From: a bacterium
Lineage (GTDB): Bacteria > Bacteroidota > Ignavibacteria > Kapaibacteriales > UBA2268
DNA: 64,000 nt
Direction: 5' to 3'
NCBI GenBank assembly: GCA_030431515.1
Contig: JAUIIX010000007.1
Span: forward strand, 30,142 to 94,141
Shown here: one piece after another, positions 1-7,955 of the stretch
Position numbering within the stretch: the first letter of the stretch is position 1
Layout: each line of letters begins with the position of its first letter
Notes under the pieces: generated by a model
Databases searched by the model: none
Told to the model about the DNA's origin: nothing
Seen by the model: the letters and a program-made list of their open reading frames with translations, nothing else
Program-made: the position numbers and the translations under genes

Positions 1-1
1 C

Positions 2-838
2 GTAGATTTAGAGGGAATTGAAATCATCAACCCAAGAGATAATGCTTACACTCACTTTTACGCTAATCAATATTATGAAAAAAGAAGTAGAAAGGGCTTA
101 ACCCAGCAACAAGCAATGGAAGATATGCTTAACTCTCCTAATCATTTTGGTAGTATGTTGTTAGAAGCAGGTCAAGCAGATGCAATGGTTTCAGGGTTAA
201 CTTCAAATTATTCTAATACTGTTCGTCCAGCATTAGAAATAATAGGTAAACAAGATGAATATAGTAAAGTATCTGGATTATATATTGTTATATCTCAAAA
301 TGAAGTTTATTTCTTGACAGACACTACAGTTAATATTGATCCAAGTGCTAAAGAAATTTCTGATATTACTTTACAAGCAGCAACATTTGTTAGACATTTT
401 GATATAGTTCCTAAAGTAGCTTTATTGTCATACTCAAACTTTGGTTCTGCAAGTGGTGAAGTTCCTCGTAAAATGCAAGAAGCTCTTAAATTAATTAATA
501 AAAGAGAACCAGAGTTAATTGTTGATGGTGATATTCAAGCAGATGTTGCAGTTAATCAAGAAGCAATAAGTGCTGATTATTCATTTTCAAAATTAGCAGG
601 TACTTCTGCAAATGTTCTTGTATTCCCTAATTTAACTGCTGGTAATACGGCTTATAAATTATTAAGAAGTTTAGGTAAATTAAATGTAATTGGACCAGTT
701 TTACAAGGTATGAATAAGTCTGTTCATATTTTACAAAAGGGCTCATCAATAAATGAAATCGTTGATATGACTGCTATTGCAAATGTAATGGCTCAAAATC
801 TTGAAGAGGATAAATTAGTATGTTCAGTAAAATATTAA
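2..838 (+). CDS. maeB: NADP-dependent malic enzyme, C-terminal phosphotransacetylase-like domain (5' truncated)
   Basis: The frame is open from base 2, so the gene begins outside the window and only about 278 codons are present. The visible part is the phosphate acetyl/butyryltransferase-like domain that follows the malic enzyme domains in MaeB-type proteins; GQADAMVSGLT, the NPRDNAYTHF segment and the late SANVLVFPNLTAGN are typical. In this family the domain is thought to be regulatory (acetyl-CoA sensing) rather than an active transacetylase. A stand-alone phosphotransacetylase is the alternative, but the sequence before GQADAM fits MaeB better. The stop overlaps the start of accC by 19 bases, so the two are translated together, linking malate decarboxylation to acyl-CoA carboxylation. 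Confidence 0.85.
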   Translation, partial: VDLEGIEIINPRDNAYTHFYANQYYEKRSRKGLTQQQAMEDMLNSPNHFGSMLLEAGQADAMVSGLTSNYSNTVRPALEIIGKQDEYSKVSGLYIVISQNEVYFLTDTTVNIDPSAKEISDITLQAATFVRHFDIVPKVALLSYSNFGSASGEVPRKMQEALKLINKREPELIVDGDIQADVAVNQEAISADYSFSKLAGTSANVLVFPNLTAGNTAYKLLRSLGKLNVIGPVLQGMNKSVHILQKGSSINEIVDMTAIANVMAQNLEEDKLVCSVKY

Positions 839-2301
839 TAGCTAATAGAGGTGAAATTGCTTGCAGAATTATAAATGCTTGCAAAGAAATGGGGATTAAA
901 ACAGTTGCAGTTTATTCTGATGTTGATAGTAATTCGCTTCACAAAAACTTAGCAGATGAAAGCATAGCAATTGGTGGTAATACGGCTGCCGAATCATATT
1001 TAGTATTTGATAAAATAATCAATGCTGCAAGAGAAAGTGGTGCAGAAGCTATTCACCCTGGTTATGGTTTTTTAAGTGAAAATCATCATTTTAATCAAGC
1101 AGTTAAAGATGCTGGATTAGTATTCATTGGTCCAGAACCTGAACCAATGAGATTACTTGGCTCTAAAGTCGAATCACGTCTAAAAATGATTGAAGCAGGA
1201 GTTCCTGTTGTACCTGGTATGAAAGGTGCATCAGAGAAGATCCAAGATTTTATTGATGCAGCAGAAAAAATTGGATTCCCGGTTTTAATAAAAGCATCTG
1301 CTGGTGGTGGTGGTAAAGGTATGCGTGTTGTAAACGACATAAAAGACCTCGAAGAATCTGTAAATGCTGCTCGTAGAGAGGCGAAATCATCTTTTGGTGA
1401 TGATAGTATATTTATGGAAAAATATGTACTTGAGCCACGTCACATCGAAATCCAAGTTGCTCGTGATAAATTCGGCGATGGAGTTCATCTTTATGAAAGA
1501 GAATGTTCTATCCAGCGTCGTCATCAAAAAGTAATTGAAGAATCTCCCTCAACCGCAATTGATGATGTAGTTAGAGCTAAAATGGGTGAAGCCGCACTAA
1601 AAGCACTTGATGCAGTTGATTATCATACAGTTGCAACAGTTGAATTTTTACTTGATAAAGATAAGAATTTTTACTTCTTAGAAGTTAATACTCGTATTCA
1701 AGTAGAGCATCCAGTTACCGAAATGGTTACAGGAATTGACCTTGTTAAATTACAAATTAATCTTGCTTATGGAAATAAAATTGGATTAAGACAAGAAGAA
1801 ATCAAGCAACAAGGTTGGGCAATTGAAACAAGAATTTACGCAGAAGATGCTGAAAATAATTTTATGCCAACTGGAGGTAAAATTCATTTCTTATCACAAG
1901 TTTCAAACCCAGGTATCCGTATCGATAGTGGAATCAAAGAAGGTGATGAAATTTCTCCTTTTTATGACCCAATTATGTCTAAAATAATATCTTATGGTTC
2001 TACAAGAAAAGAAGCAATTGATAAATCAATTTATGCTTTAAAAAACTATAATCTTCTTGGTGTAAAAACGTCTATACCTTATCTAATTAATATTCTTGAT
2101 CATTCTGATTTCAGGTCTGGTAACACGACCACTGATTTTATTGCAAAAAGGAATGATGAATTGATGAACTTTGTAGATTATACTGATGAAGCACTTGCTT
2201 TAATTAGTTCAATATCTGAAACACCTCAACAAAAGAATGAATTTTATAATATTAAAGAAAGCACCCCTTGGCAGGAAATTGGTGCTTGGGAAATTGATTA
2301 A
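820..2301 (+). CDS. accC: biotin carboxylase subunit of acetyl-/propionyl-CoA carboxylase
   Basis: 493 residues, the usual length for a separate biotin carboxylase. It carboxylates the biotin of a carrier protein using ATP and bicarbonate in the cytoplasm. The N-terminal domain starts KILIANRGEIACRI; the ATP-grasp glycine loop GGGGKGM lies at residues 162-168; EVNTRIQVEHPVTE holds the catalytic Arg and the substrate-binding residues; the C-terminal B/C domain contains FMPTGGKI. No carrier protein (accB) or carboxyltransferase gene is next to it, so partners must be encoded elsewhere. The start lies inside maeB. The last ~40 residues, rich in Ser and Glu, are not a biotinyl domain, so it is not the long-chain fused type. 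Confidence 0.93.
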   Translation: MFSKILIANRGEIACRIINACKEMGIKTVAVYSDVDSNSLHKNLADESIAIGGNTAAESYLVFDKIINAARESGAEAIHPGYGFLSENHHFNQAVKDAGLVFIGPEPEPMRLLGSKVESRLKMIEAGVPVVPGMKGASEKIQDFIDAAEKIGFPVLIKASAGGGGKGMRVVNDIKDLEESVNAARREAKSSFGDDSIFMEKYVLEPRHIEIQVARDKFGDGVHLYERECSIQRRHQKVIEESPSTAIDDVVRAKMGEAALKALDAVDYHTVATVEFLLDKDKNFYFLEVNTRIQVEHPVTEMVTGIDLVKLQINLAYGNKIGLRQEEIKQQGWAIETRIYAEDAENNFMPTGGKIHFLSQVSNPGIRIDSGIKEGDEISPFYDPIMSKIISYGSTRKEAIDKSIYALKNYNLLGVKTSIPYLINILDHSDFRSGNTTTDFIAKRNDELMNFVDYTDEALALISSISETPQQKNEFYNIKESTPWQEIGAWEID

Positions 2302-2304
2302 ATA

Positions 2305-3213
2305 ATGCCGAATGAAGAACTTAAAAAGCAATTCAAATTAAGAGATAAAGTAGTTAGAGCTATCTCTAAAGATAAAACAATTAGAATTGCTGTTGTAAAA
2401 AATACTAATACTGCTAAAGAAGCACAAGAAAGACATAATCTAGATTTTGTTTCTGCAACTTTACTTTCTCGTGCTATGGCTGGAGCAACTCTTGTTAGTA
2501 GTTTTATGAAAGGTGAAGAACGTATCATAATTCAGATGCAAGGTAATGGTCCAATTTCTGACATTTACGCAGAAGCAATGAATGTTGGTGAAGTAAGAGG
2601 ATATGTTGAAATGTCCAGCGAAATCAATGTAGAAGCAATGAAAAGTATCAAAGATGCAATTGGAATTGGATTGCTTTCTGTTTCAAAAGTCCTATTCGAT
2701 CAAAAAGACCCAGTAAAAGGTATTGTTCCAATAATAAAAGGTGATGTTAGTACAGATTTAGCTAACTACTTCACTCAATCAGAGCAAATACCAACTGCAA
2801 TGATATTAGACGTATCGCTAAGCGACAATGGACTAATAAGACAAAGTGGTGGTATAGTTGTTCAAGCTTTACCTGGGGCAGATGAAAGCACATTAGAGAT
2901 GCTTCAAGATCACTTAAAAGGTATTGATAATCTTTGTGATTACTTTGATGATGAAATGATGCCAGATGATATTTTAGATAAATTAATACCAATCGAATGT
3001 GATGTTATTTCTGCAAGACAAACTGATTTTTTCTGTAGATGCAGCAAAGATTTATTCAAACAAAGATTACTTACATTAGGTGTTTCTGACTTAAAAGATA
3101 TGAGAGAAAAAAATCAAAATGAGTTAGTATGTAGATTTTGCAATGAACAATATATAATAGAATACATTGACTTTGAAGAGTTAATCTTGACTTCTCAGGC
3201 ATCTATAAACTAA
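2305..3213 (+). CDS. hslO: Hsp33 redox-regulated chaperone
   Basis: 302 residues, normal for Hsp33. Hsp33 is a cytoplasmic holdase that is switched on when oxidation releases a zinc ion from four cysteines near the C-terminus. Those cysteines are intact: C244-x-C246 and C276-x2-C279, with the CXC to CXXC spacing (29 residues between) expected for the family. The N-terminal part contains the QMQGNGPI and VRGYVEM segments typical of the core domain. It starts three bases after accC stops, so it is probably the last gene of the maeB-accC-hslO transcript. No obvious terminator follows. Confidence 0.92.
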   Translation: MPNEELKKQFKLRDKVVRAISKDKTIRIAVVKNTNTAKEAQERHNLDFVSATLLSRAMAGATLVSSFMKGEERIIIQMQGNGPISDIYAEAMNVGEVRGYVEMSSEINVEAMKSIKDAIGIGLLSVSKVLFDQKDPVKGIVPIIKGDVSTDLANYFTQSEQIPTAMILDVSLSDNGLIRQSGGIVVQALPGADESTLEMLQDHLKGIDNLCDYFDDEMMPDDILDKLIPIECDVISARQTDFFCRCSKDLFKQRLLTLGVSDLKDMREKNQNELVCRFCNEQYIIEYIDFEELILTSQASIN

Positions 3214-3266
3214 AAGGTGTTATTATCAATAGAATAAAATAAAACTGGTAATTGAGCGGAGTTGGA

Positions 3267-3320
3267 ATGAAAAAACTAAAAAAGTTTTTTAGTTATATTT
3301 TATTTGTATTTTTGATGTAA
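3267..3320 (+). pseudogene. 17-codon ORF resembling a beheaded signal peptide
   Basis: Between hslO and the restriction gene there is an ATG preceded by GGAGTTGGA, followed by codons for MKKLKKFFSYILFVFLM and TAA. The basic start and hydrophobic run look like an export signal with nothing behind it. It could be the stub left when the restriction-modification cassette replaced the rest of a secreted-protein gene, a leader peptide, or chance in A/T-rich DNA. I see no other gene in 3214-3420. Confidence 0.3.
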
Positions 3321-3420
3321 TATAATTTATTATCGGGATATTTACGAGTTAGTAACAAGTTGAAAATGGCAATATGGAAAATTTTAACTAAACTTTTTAT
3401 TATAACTTTGGAAAAGATAA

Positions 3421-4272
3421 ATGATTGATATGAAAAAGGAATTTTTAGATAAACTTCAAGACTTTTCAAAAGAACTAACTGAGTATGTTTCGGACAAAGT
3501 TGGTGGTTGGAAAGTTAAGGGTTTTATAGATATTGAAAAAAGCGTTTATACCATTTCTTCTGACACAAAAATAATTTCAAAAATTCTTGAAATTCAACTT
3601 TTTCCAAAGTTTCAAGAATTTGCTGACCAAAACGGATACGAAATAGTTCTTGCAGAAATGCAAAATTGGTATCCAGATTTATCATTTGTTAATAAAAAAA
3701 ATCCAAAAATTAAATTCGCAGTTGATATAAAAACAACTTACCGATTAGATGACTATGATGGATTTTGTAATGGATTTACGCTAGGTTCACACGGAGAATA
3801 TTTCAGAAAAAGGACAAGCACAAAAAACATTCAGTTCCCATACGCTGAATACACTTCACACATTTGCTTAGGAATTTTATATACAAGAGCATTATCAATT
3901 GACATTGATGAGACAAAAATACTTCAATTAAATGAATTAGATAAAATCACTTCAGTAATTAAAAACCTTGTTTTTTTCGCTGAAGAAAAGTGGAAGATTT
4001 CGAGTGACAAAGGCGGTAGCGGAAATACTGCCAATATAGGCAGCATTCAATACATAGATGATATTCTTAAAGGAAACGGTGTATTTAAAAATCTTGGAGA
4101 AAAAGTATTTGATGAATATTGGATAAATCAAGGCGTTATAAAAGTTCCTGACCCAAAAAAAGTAGGTAATTATAAAAAGCTAACCAAATTGACAGAATTT
4201 CTTGAATTTAAAGGAATGAGTTCGGATAAAATTAATACAATGAAATCTAAAAGAAAATACAAGAAAAAATGA
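3421..4272 (+). CDS. EcoRV-like type II restriction endonuclease
   Basis: 283 residues against 245 for EcoRV, with a longer N-terminus and C-terminus. It should cut DNA lacking the partner's methylation, most likely at GATATC (blunt, GAT/ATC). From memory of the EcoRV protein, the match covers the active site and the recognition loops: PD (D86), D102-I-K104 with the TTY that follows, and E57 all sit at a constant offset of +12 from EcoRV D74, D90, K92 and E45. QNWYPD corresponds to the Q-loop, and [10 protein letters not shown] to the recognition R-loop. A second ATG at codon 4 could be the true start. The stop overlaps the methylase start (ATGA), so the pair is co-translated. Identical specificity is inference. 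Confidence 0.9.
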   Translation: MIDMKKEFLDKLQDFSKELTEYVSDKVGGWKVKGFIDIEKSVYTISSDTKIISKILEIQLFPKFQEFADQNGYEIVLAEMQNWYPDLSFVNKKNPKIKFAVDIKTTYRLDDYDGFCNGFTLGSHGEYFRKRTSTKNIQFPYAEYTSHICLGILYTRALSIDIDETKILQLNELDKITSVIKNLVFFAEEKWKISSDKGGSGNTANIGSIQYIDDILKGNGVFKNLGEKVFDEYWINQGVIKVPDPKKVGNYKKLTKLTEFLEFKGMSSDKINTMKSKRKYKKK

Positions 4273-5249
4273 AAATATTTGTCCCACCAATAAAATCTCA
4301 AGGTATCAAAACAAAACTTGTCGAATGGATTTCTTCAAACGTAAAAGAAATATCCTATGACCGTTGGGTTGAACCATTTATGGGAACAGGCGTTGTTGCA
4401 TTCAATGTTCGCCCCAAAAAAGCGTTACTTTGTGATAGCAATCCACACCTTATTAATTTTTACAAGGCAATACAAAACAAGGAAATAACAAGTATAATAG
4501 TAAAGAACTTTCTAAAACAAGAAGGTCAAAAACTTTTAGAAACGGAAGGAAAACATTATTATGCTGTAAGAGAAAGATTTAACGAGTTTGGGAATCCTTT
4601 AGATTTTCTATTTTTAAGTCGTTCTTGTTTTAACGGAATGATGCGATTTAATAAAAAAGGTGGTTTCAATGTTCCCTTTTGTAAAAAACCAAATCGCTTT
4701 GCACAAGCATTAGTTACTAAAATAACTAATCAAGTAGAGAACATTTCCCAAATCATTGAACATGGTGATTATGAATTTAAACAACAAGATTTTAATCAGA
4801 CTTTATTAGAATTAAAAAGTTCAGATTTTATTTATTCAGACCCTCCATACATTGGAAGACATGTAGATTATTTTGATAGCTGGTCTGAGGAAGAAGAAAT
4901 AATTTTGAAAAATGGTTTGGACAAATCACAATGTAAATTTATTCTTTCAACTTGGTTGAGTAATAAATATAGAACAAACGAATATGTTTTTTCAGTTTGG
5001 AAAAATAGTTATATTGCTACTAGAGAACATTTTTATCACGTTGGAGGAAGAGAAACCAATCGAAATGCTGTTTATGAAGCTCTTTTGTCAAATATTATGT
5101 TAAAAGATAGTATTTCAAATTCTGAAATGAACTCTAGAATTAAAAGTAATAAATCACAATTAACTTCAAAATTAAAAGTTATCTCTCATCCTGAACAATT
5201 ATTATTTAAATTTGAAGATAAATCTCTTGCAAACAATTTGTATAAGTAA
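4269..5249 (+). CDS. EcoRV-type DNA adenine methyltransferase (D12 class)
   Basis: 326 residues. It transfers a methyl group from S-adenosylmethionine to adenine N6, protecting the site cut by the upstream endonuclease. The SAM-binding motif EPFMGTG is at residues 35-41 and the catalytic DPPY at 191-194, in the order of the Dam/D12 (alpha) class. The stretches [14 protein letters not shown] near the start, [30 protein letters not shown] and EHFYHVGG match M.EcoRV very closely as I remember it. The tail after residue ~285 is low-complexity, Ser/Lys-rich, and has no counterpart in M.EcoRV. Endonuclease and methylase in one 4-base-overlapping operon suggest acquisition as a single unit. Confidence 0.92.
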   Translation: MKIFVPPIKSQGIKTKLVEWISSNVKEISYDRWVEPFMGTGVVAFNVRPKKALLCDSNPHLINFYKAIQNKEITSIIVKNFLKQEGQKLLETEGKHYYAVRERFNEFGNPLDFLFLSRSCFNGMMRFNKKGGFNVPFCKKPNRFAQALVTKITNQVENISQIIEHGDYEFKQQDFNQTLLELKSSDFIYSDPPYIGRHVDYFDSWSEEEEIILKNGLDKSQCKFILSTWLSNKYRTNEYVFSVWKNSYIATREHFYHVGGRETNRNAVYEALLSNIMLKDSISNSEMNSRIKSNKSQLTSKLKVISHPEQLLFKFEDKSLANNLYK

Positions 5250-5504
5250 TAGTTTGTTTTGTGCCAATTTGAAACGCTATAAATAATAATATAGGTGAGT
5301 GGTTAAATTCTATGTTAGTGTTTTTTAACGCCACCTTCACTAAGCGCCCCAAAACATTAAAAAAATACTAAACAGGCGGTCGATTAATACAACAATTTTA
5401 GACCGTATATTTCACTTGACATTATTTACACTAAACGAAGTTCATAAAACACCCCAAATAGTTTCTTAATTGTGAGATATTATTAATTTTTTCATGTAGA
5501 TTTA

Positions 5505-5670
5505 TTAAGAAATATTCATTACCAAATACGACCAACTCAATTGTGTCACCAACGGTGACACAATCTGTAAATCAGGAAACTGCTCCGCAAACTGCATCAT
5601 TCTTCTCACTTTTCTATAAGAATAACTTCTGCTAAATTGTTGTTATAACTGTTTGGCAACTTTTATAACA
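5505..5670 (-). pseudogene. remnant of a DUF1016 (YhcG-type, PDDEXK) nuclease gene
   Basis: Read on the minus strand, codons from about 5642 down to a TAA at 5505-5507 give QQFSRSYSYRKVRRMMQFAE, then QFPDLQIVSPLVTQLSWSY. This is the hallmark N-terminal block of DUF1016 proteins (FSRRNL...RMMQFAEQFPDxQIVSxLxxQLSWSH). Just upstream, VAKQL is separated by a TAA at 5643-5645, and the frame stops soon after LSWSY, so only ~45 codons of a protein normally ~350 long survive. The rest of 5250-5754 holds nothing else I can name. DUF1016 genes commonly travel with restriction systems, in keeping with the EcoRV-like pair next door. Confidence 0.75.
5540..5564. repeat. perfect 11-bp inverted repeat with 3-base loop
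   Basis: Arms ATTGTGTCACC (5540-5550) and GGTGACACAAT (5554-5564) flank AAC. It coincides with the codons for IVSPLVTQ of the decayed DUF1016 gene, so it is probably a coding coincidence and not an operator or terminator. Confidence 0.7.
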
Positions 5671-5754
5671 ATTTTTACACACTAACAAAGTAAAAGAAAT
5701 ATTTTTTATATTTTTGTAATTATTGTAATAAACTTGATTCAGAAAAGGATTAAA

Positions 5755-6408
5755 ATGACTACGGATGATATTCTGAAAATAATAGATGGTGGCGAATCTT
5801 CCACAGTAGAGTTTAAAAGAAAATCTCCCGGTCCTGTTAAACTTGCTAAAGAAATTTCTGCTTTAGCAAATACAAAAGGTGGCTATCTTTTTTTAGGAGT
5901 TGATGATAATAAAAAACTTTATGGTATTCATTCCGAAAAAACTGAAAAGAACATACTTGAGACTGCAGCTTACTTTCATATTGAACCAACAATTGATTTA
6001 GAAATTTTATCATTTAGATTACACAAAAAAGAAATAGTATTAGCTATTGTTCCAAACTCAGAATTCAAGCCACATAAAGTAATAATCGTTGATGAAAACA
6101 ATATCACTAAAAAACGAGCTTACATAAGAGTTGGCGAAAAATCAATAGAAGCATCCTCTGAAATGGCAAGGTTAATGACCTATCAAAATCCAATATCTGG
6201 TAAAGAATTAAAACTATCAATCTCAGAACATGAAAAAAGATTATTTAATTACTTAGAGAAATACGAAAGAGTTACAGTAAAAGAATATTGCAAATTAGTA
6301 AACATATCTAAACGCAGAGCAGAACGCTCCTTAGTCTCACTTGTCCGAGCTGGCATCATCCAAATCCATAATGACTCAACTTATGATTATTTTACATTGG
6401 TGGGATAA
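5755..6408 (+). CDS. AlbA_2 (Schlafen-like) domain protein with C-terminal winged helix
   Basis: 217 residues from the ATG at 5755, chosen because AGAAAAGGA sits just upstream; an in-frame TTG at 5734 is less likely. The N-terminal half is an AlbA_2 domain: E-x-VEFKRK, then LAKEISALANTKGGYLFLGVDD, and the closing RAYIRVGEKSIEAS. The last ~65 residues (ISEHEKRLFNYLEKYERVTV...) look like a winged helix-turn-helix. Proteins of this type are putative nucleic-acid binding regulators; the actual target is unknown. It stands alone on +, beside the R-M pair, and is the one intact member of a family whose other two copies in this window are broken. Confidence 0.8.
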   Translation: MTTDDILKIIDGGESSTVEFKRKSPGPVKLAKEISALANTKGGYLFLGVDDNKKLYGIHSEKTEKNILETAAYFHIEPTIDLEILSFRLHKKEIVLAIVPNSEFKPHKVIIVDENNITKKRAYIRVGEKSIEASSEMARLMTYQNPISGKELKLSISEHEKRLFNYLEKYERVTVKEYCKLVNISKRRAERSLVSLVRAGIIQIHNDSTYDYFTLVG

Positions 6409-6527
6409 TTAATAAATTCTTTAAAAGTGTTTTACCGCTTCTAATTTAATCTAAAAACTAAAAGAATAATTTAAAATATATTACAAATTGTTTTAATATT
6501 ACATTTCTCTTTACACATACTAAATAC

Positions 6528-6890
6528 TTAAGTTCTTAATATCTTTTCCATTTTCCAACCTTTAGCCAACTCATCAACCAATTTATCTAAATATCTAACT
6601 TTTTTTGTTAAAGCCGTTTCAATTTCTTCAATCCTATAAGCACAAATAACTCCTTTAATTAGATGTGCCTTAGGATTTAAAATTGCAATTTCAAAAAAAG
6701 TTTCAAAAGTTACATTTTCATCTATTAATTCGAATAGTTTCTTATCATTAAAAGAAGTTAACCATTCTATAACTTGGTGCAACTCCTCAATTGTACGACC
6801 TTTCTTCTCAACTTTACTCACATAATGAGGGTAAATGGAAGCGAAGGTCATTTTTGCGATTCTTTCATCATGTTCAGGTGTTGTATTCAT
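6528..6890 (-). CDS. DUF2200 family protein
   Basis: 120 residues, full length for DUF2200. Family hallmarks are present: RIAKMTFASIYPHYVSKVEKKGRT near the N-terminus, the FFE and NP-x-x-HLIKGVICAYRIE segment, and KVRYLDKLVDELAKGWKMEKILR at the end. Small cytoplasmic protein of unknown function, usually a single gene. Nothing in its surroundings gives a clue; a membrane protein gene lies 39 bases upstream on the same strand and may share a transcript. Confidence 0.88.
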   Translation of the reverse strand: MNTTPEHDERIAKMTFASIYPHYVSKVEKKGRTIEELHQVIEWLTSFNDKKLFELIDENVTFETFFEIAILNPKAHLIKGVICAYRIEEIETALTKKVRYLDKLVDELAKGWKMEKILRT

Positions 6891-6929
6891 TTTAATTATA
6901 TTATTAAATTCGCTGTTTTTTATTGCCGG

Positions 6930-7163
6930 TCAAATTAACCCTTTCTTCTTATGTAATTCATAAAGTAAATTGCCACTTGATACACCTACTAATAAAGCAA
7001 CTACAAATGCTACTATTACATCGCCCAAATCTGCACCATCAAATACCAATGAATAACCAGCTAATTGCAATACAAACATTAATGCAAATTCAATACCCAT
7101 AGCTCGTAGTCTAGATTTATAAACAAAGTCTGAATACTTTGAAAAAAATGTTTTGATACTCAT
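6930..7163 (-). CDS. small two-helix membrane protein
   Basis: 77 residues from the ATG at 7161-7163; the frame stays open upstream to a TTG at 7203-7205 but the ATG is the better start. Two hydrophobic stretches are visible (GIEFALMFVLQLAGYSLVF and DVIVAFVVALLVGVSSGNLL), with a basic N-terminal tail. I do not recognise a family. It lies directly upstream of the DUF2200 gene on the same strand. Confidence 0.6.
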   Translation of the reverse strand: MSIKTFFSKYSDFVYKSRLRAMGIEFALMFVLQLAGYSLVFDGADLGDVIVAFVVALLVGVSSGNLLYELHKKKGLI

Positions 7164-7234
7164 AATATTTAAGATAAATTGAAAAATACTTTTGTTTAGC
7201 TTCAAACAAAATTAGTAAATATTTTAATAAAAAC

Positions 7235-7262
7235 AAAAAAAAGCCCTAACATCTGTCAGGGC
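7235..7262 (-). terminator. intrinsic terminator-like hairpin, minus strand, no gene in front of it
   Basis: Stem GCCCTAACA / TGTCAGGGC (7243-7262, one G-T wobble) is followed on the minus strand by a run of eight T (7235-7242). No minus-strand gene ends just before it, which is odd. A near-identical hairpin at 12525-12544 does follow a minus-strand gene. Confidence 0.6.
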
Positions 7263-7364
7263 AATTTTAAATCTTTTACCATTTTTTAAATATAATTCAT
7301 AATTTTTTAGTTTTGTTTTATTTAAGAAGATTACTAAGTTTGTATTTTACATTTTAAGAATTAA

Positions 7365-7907
7365 GATATAATAAATTTAATTTCAAATATTATTTTCAAA
7401 AAAGTATTAGTATCAATATTTATTGTTGCGATACTATCCCCCCTTAATTTAACAGAATTAACGCTTTATCTTTACAAATCGGCTGTTAGAAGAGAAATCA
7501 AACAACATGTGATTTCTAATGATTACCACCTTAATTATATTGTATTTAACTTTTCAAATCTTGAATATCAAAATGAATTAGAGTGGGTGAATGATAAAGA
7601 ATTTATTTACCAATCTTTTATGTATGATGTGATTAGTATTAGTATATCTAAAGAAATAGTTCAAATAAAATGTATTAAAGATAAATTTGAAAGTTTATTT
7701 AAAGATTATTTTTCTAAATATGTATCAAATCAAAGACCTAATAAAAGTAAAAACCTTTCATTCTCGCTTTCTGAATTATTAAAATTTAAGTATATTCAAT
7801 TCAAGAAGATTAATCTATTAAATAGTTTTTTTGAAATTGAACATTTATCATATTCAGTTTTTAAATTGAATAAAATATTTATTAATATTCCTTCTCCTCC
7901 CCCCTAA
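7365..7907 (+). CDS. small exported protein upstream of a TonB receptor, start codon unclear
   Basis: The first ATG/GTG-type start is GTG 7509 (132 codons), but the frame is open back to the stop at 7362-7364. The upstream codons encode a typical export signal: FKKVLVSIFIVAILSP, then NLTELTLYLYKSAVRREIKQH. There is no ATG there; ATT at 7389 or 7392, or ATA at 7368/7371, would be the only candidates. Small signal-bearing proteins of ~130-150 residues often sit just before metal-related TonB receptors in Bacteroidota, and this one lies 48 bases before such a receptor. Function unknown. Either a rare start codon is used, or the start has been lost and the gene is dying. Confidence 0.55.
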   Translation, partial: DIINLISNIIFKKVLVSIFIVAILSPLNLTELTLYLYKSAVRREIKQHVISNDYHLNYIVFNFSNLEYQNELEWVNDKEFIYQSFMYDVISISISKEIVQIKCIKDKFESLFKDYFSKYVSNQRPNKSKNLSFSLSELLKFKYIQFKKINLLNSFFEIEHLSYSVFKLNKIFINIPSPPP

Positions 7908-7955
7908 TTTTATCCTAAAATATTAAGTTTATAGAAATTTAAAGGGATTAAAATA

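Noticed and set aside
5540..5564. Perfect 11-bp inverted repeat as an operator or terminator
   Set aside because: It lies within codons of the decayed DUF1016 block (IVSPLVTQ), has no T-run, and no active gene needs it.
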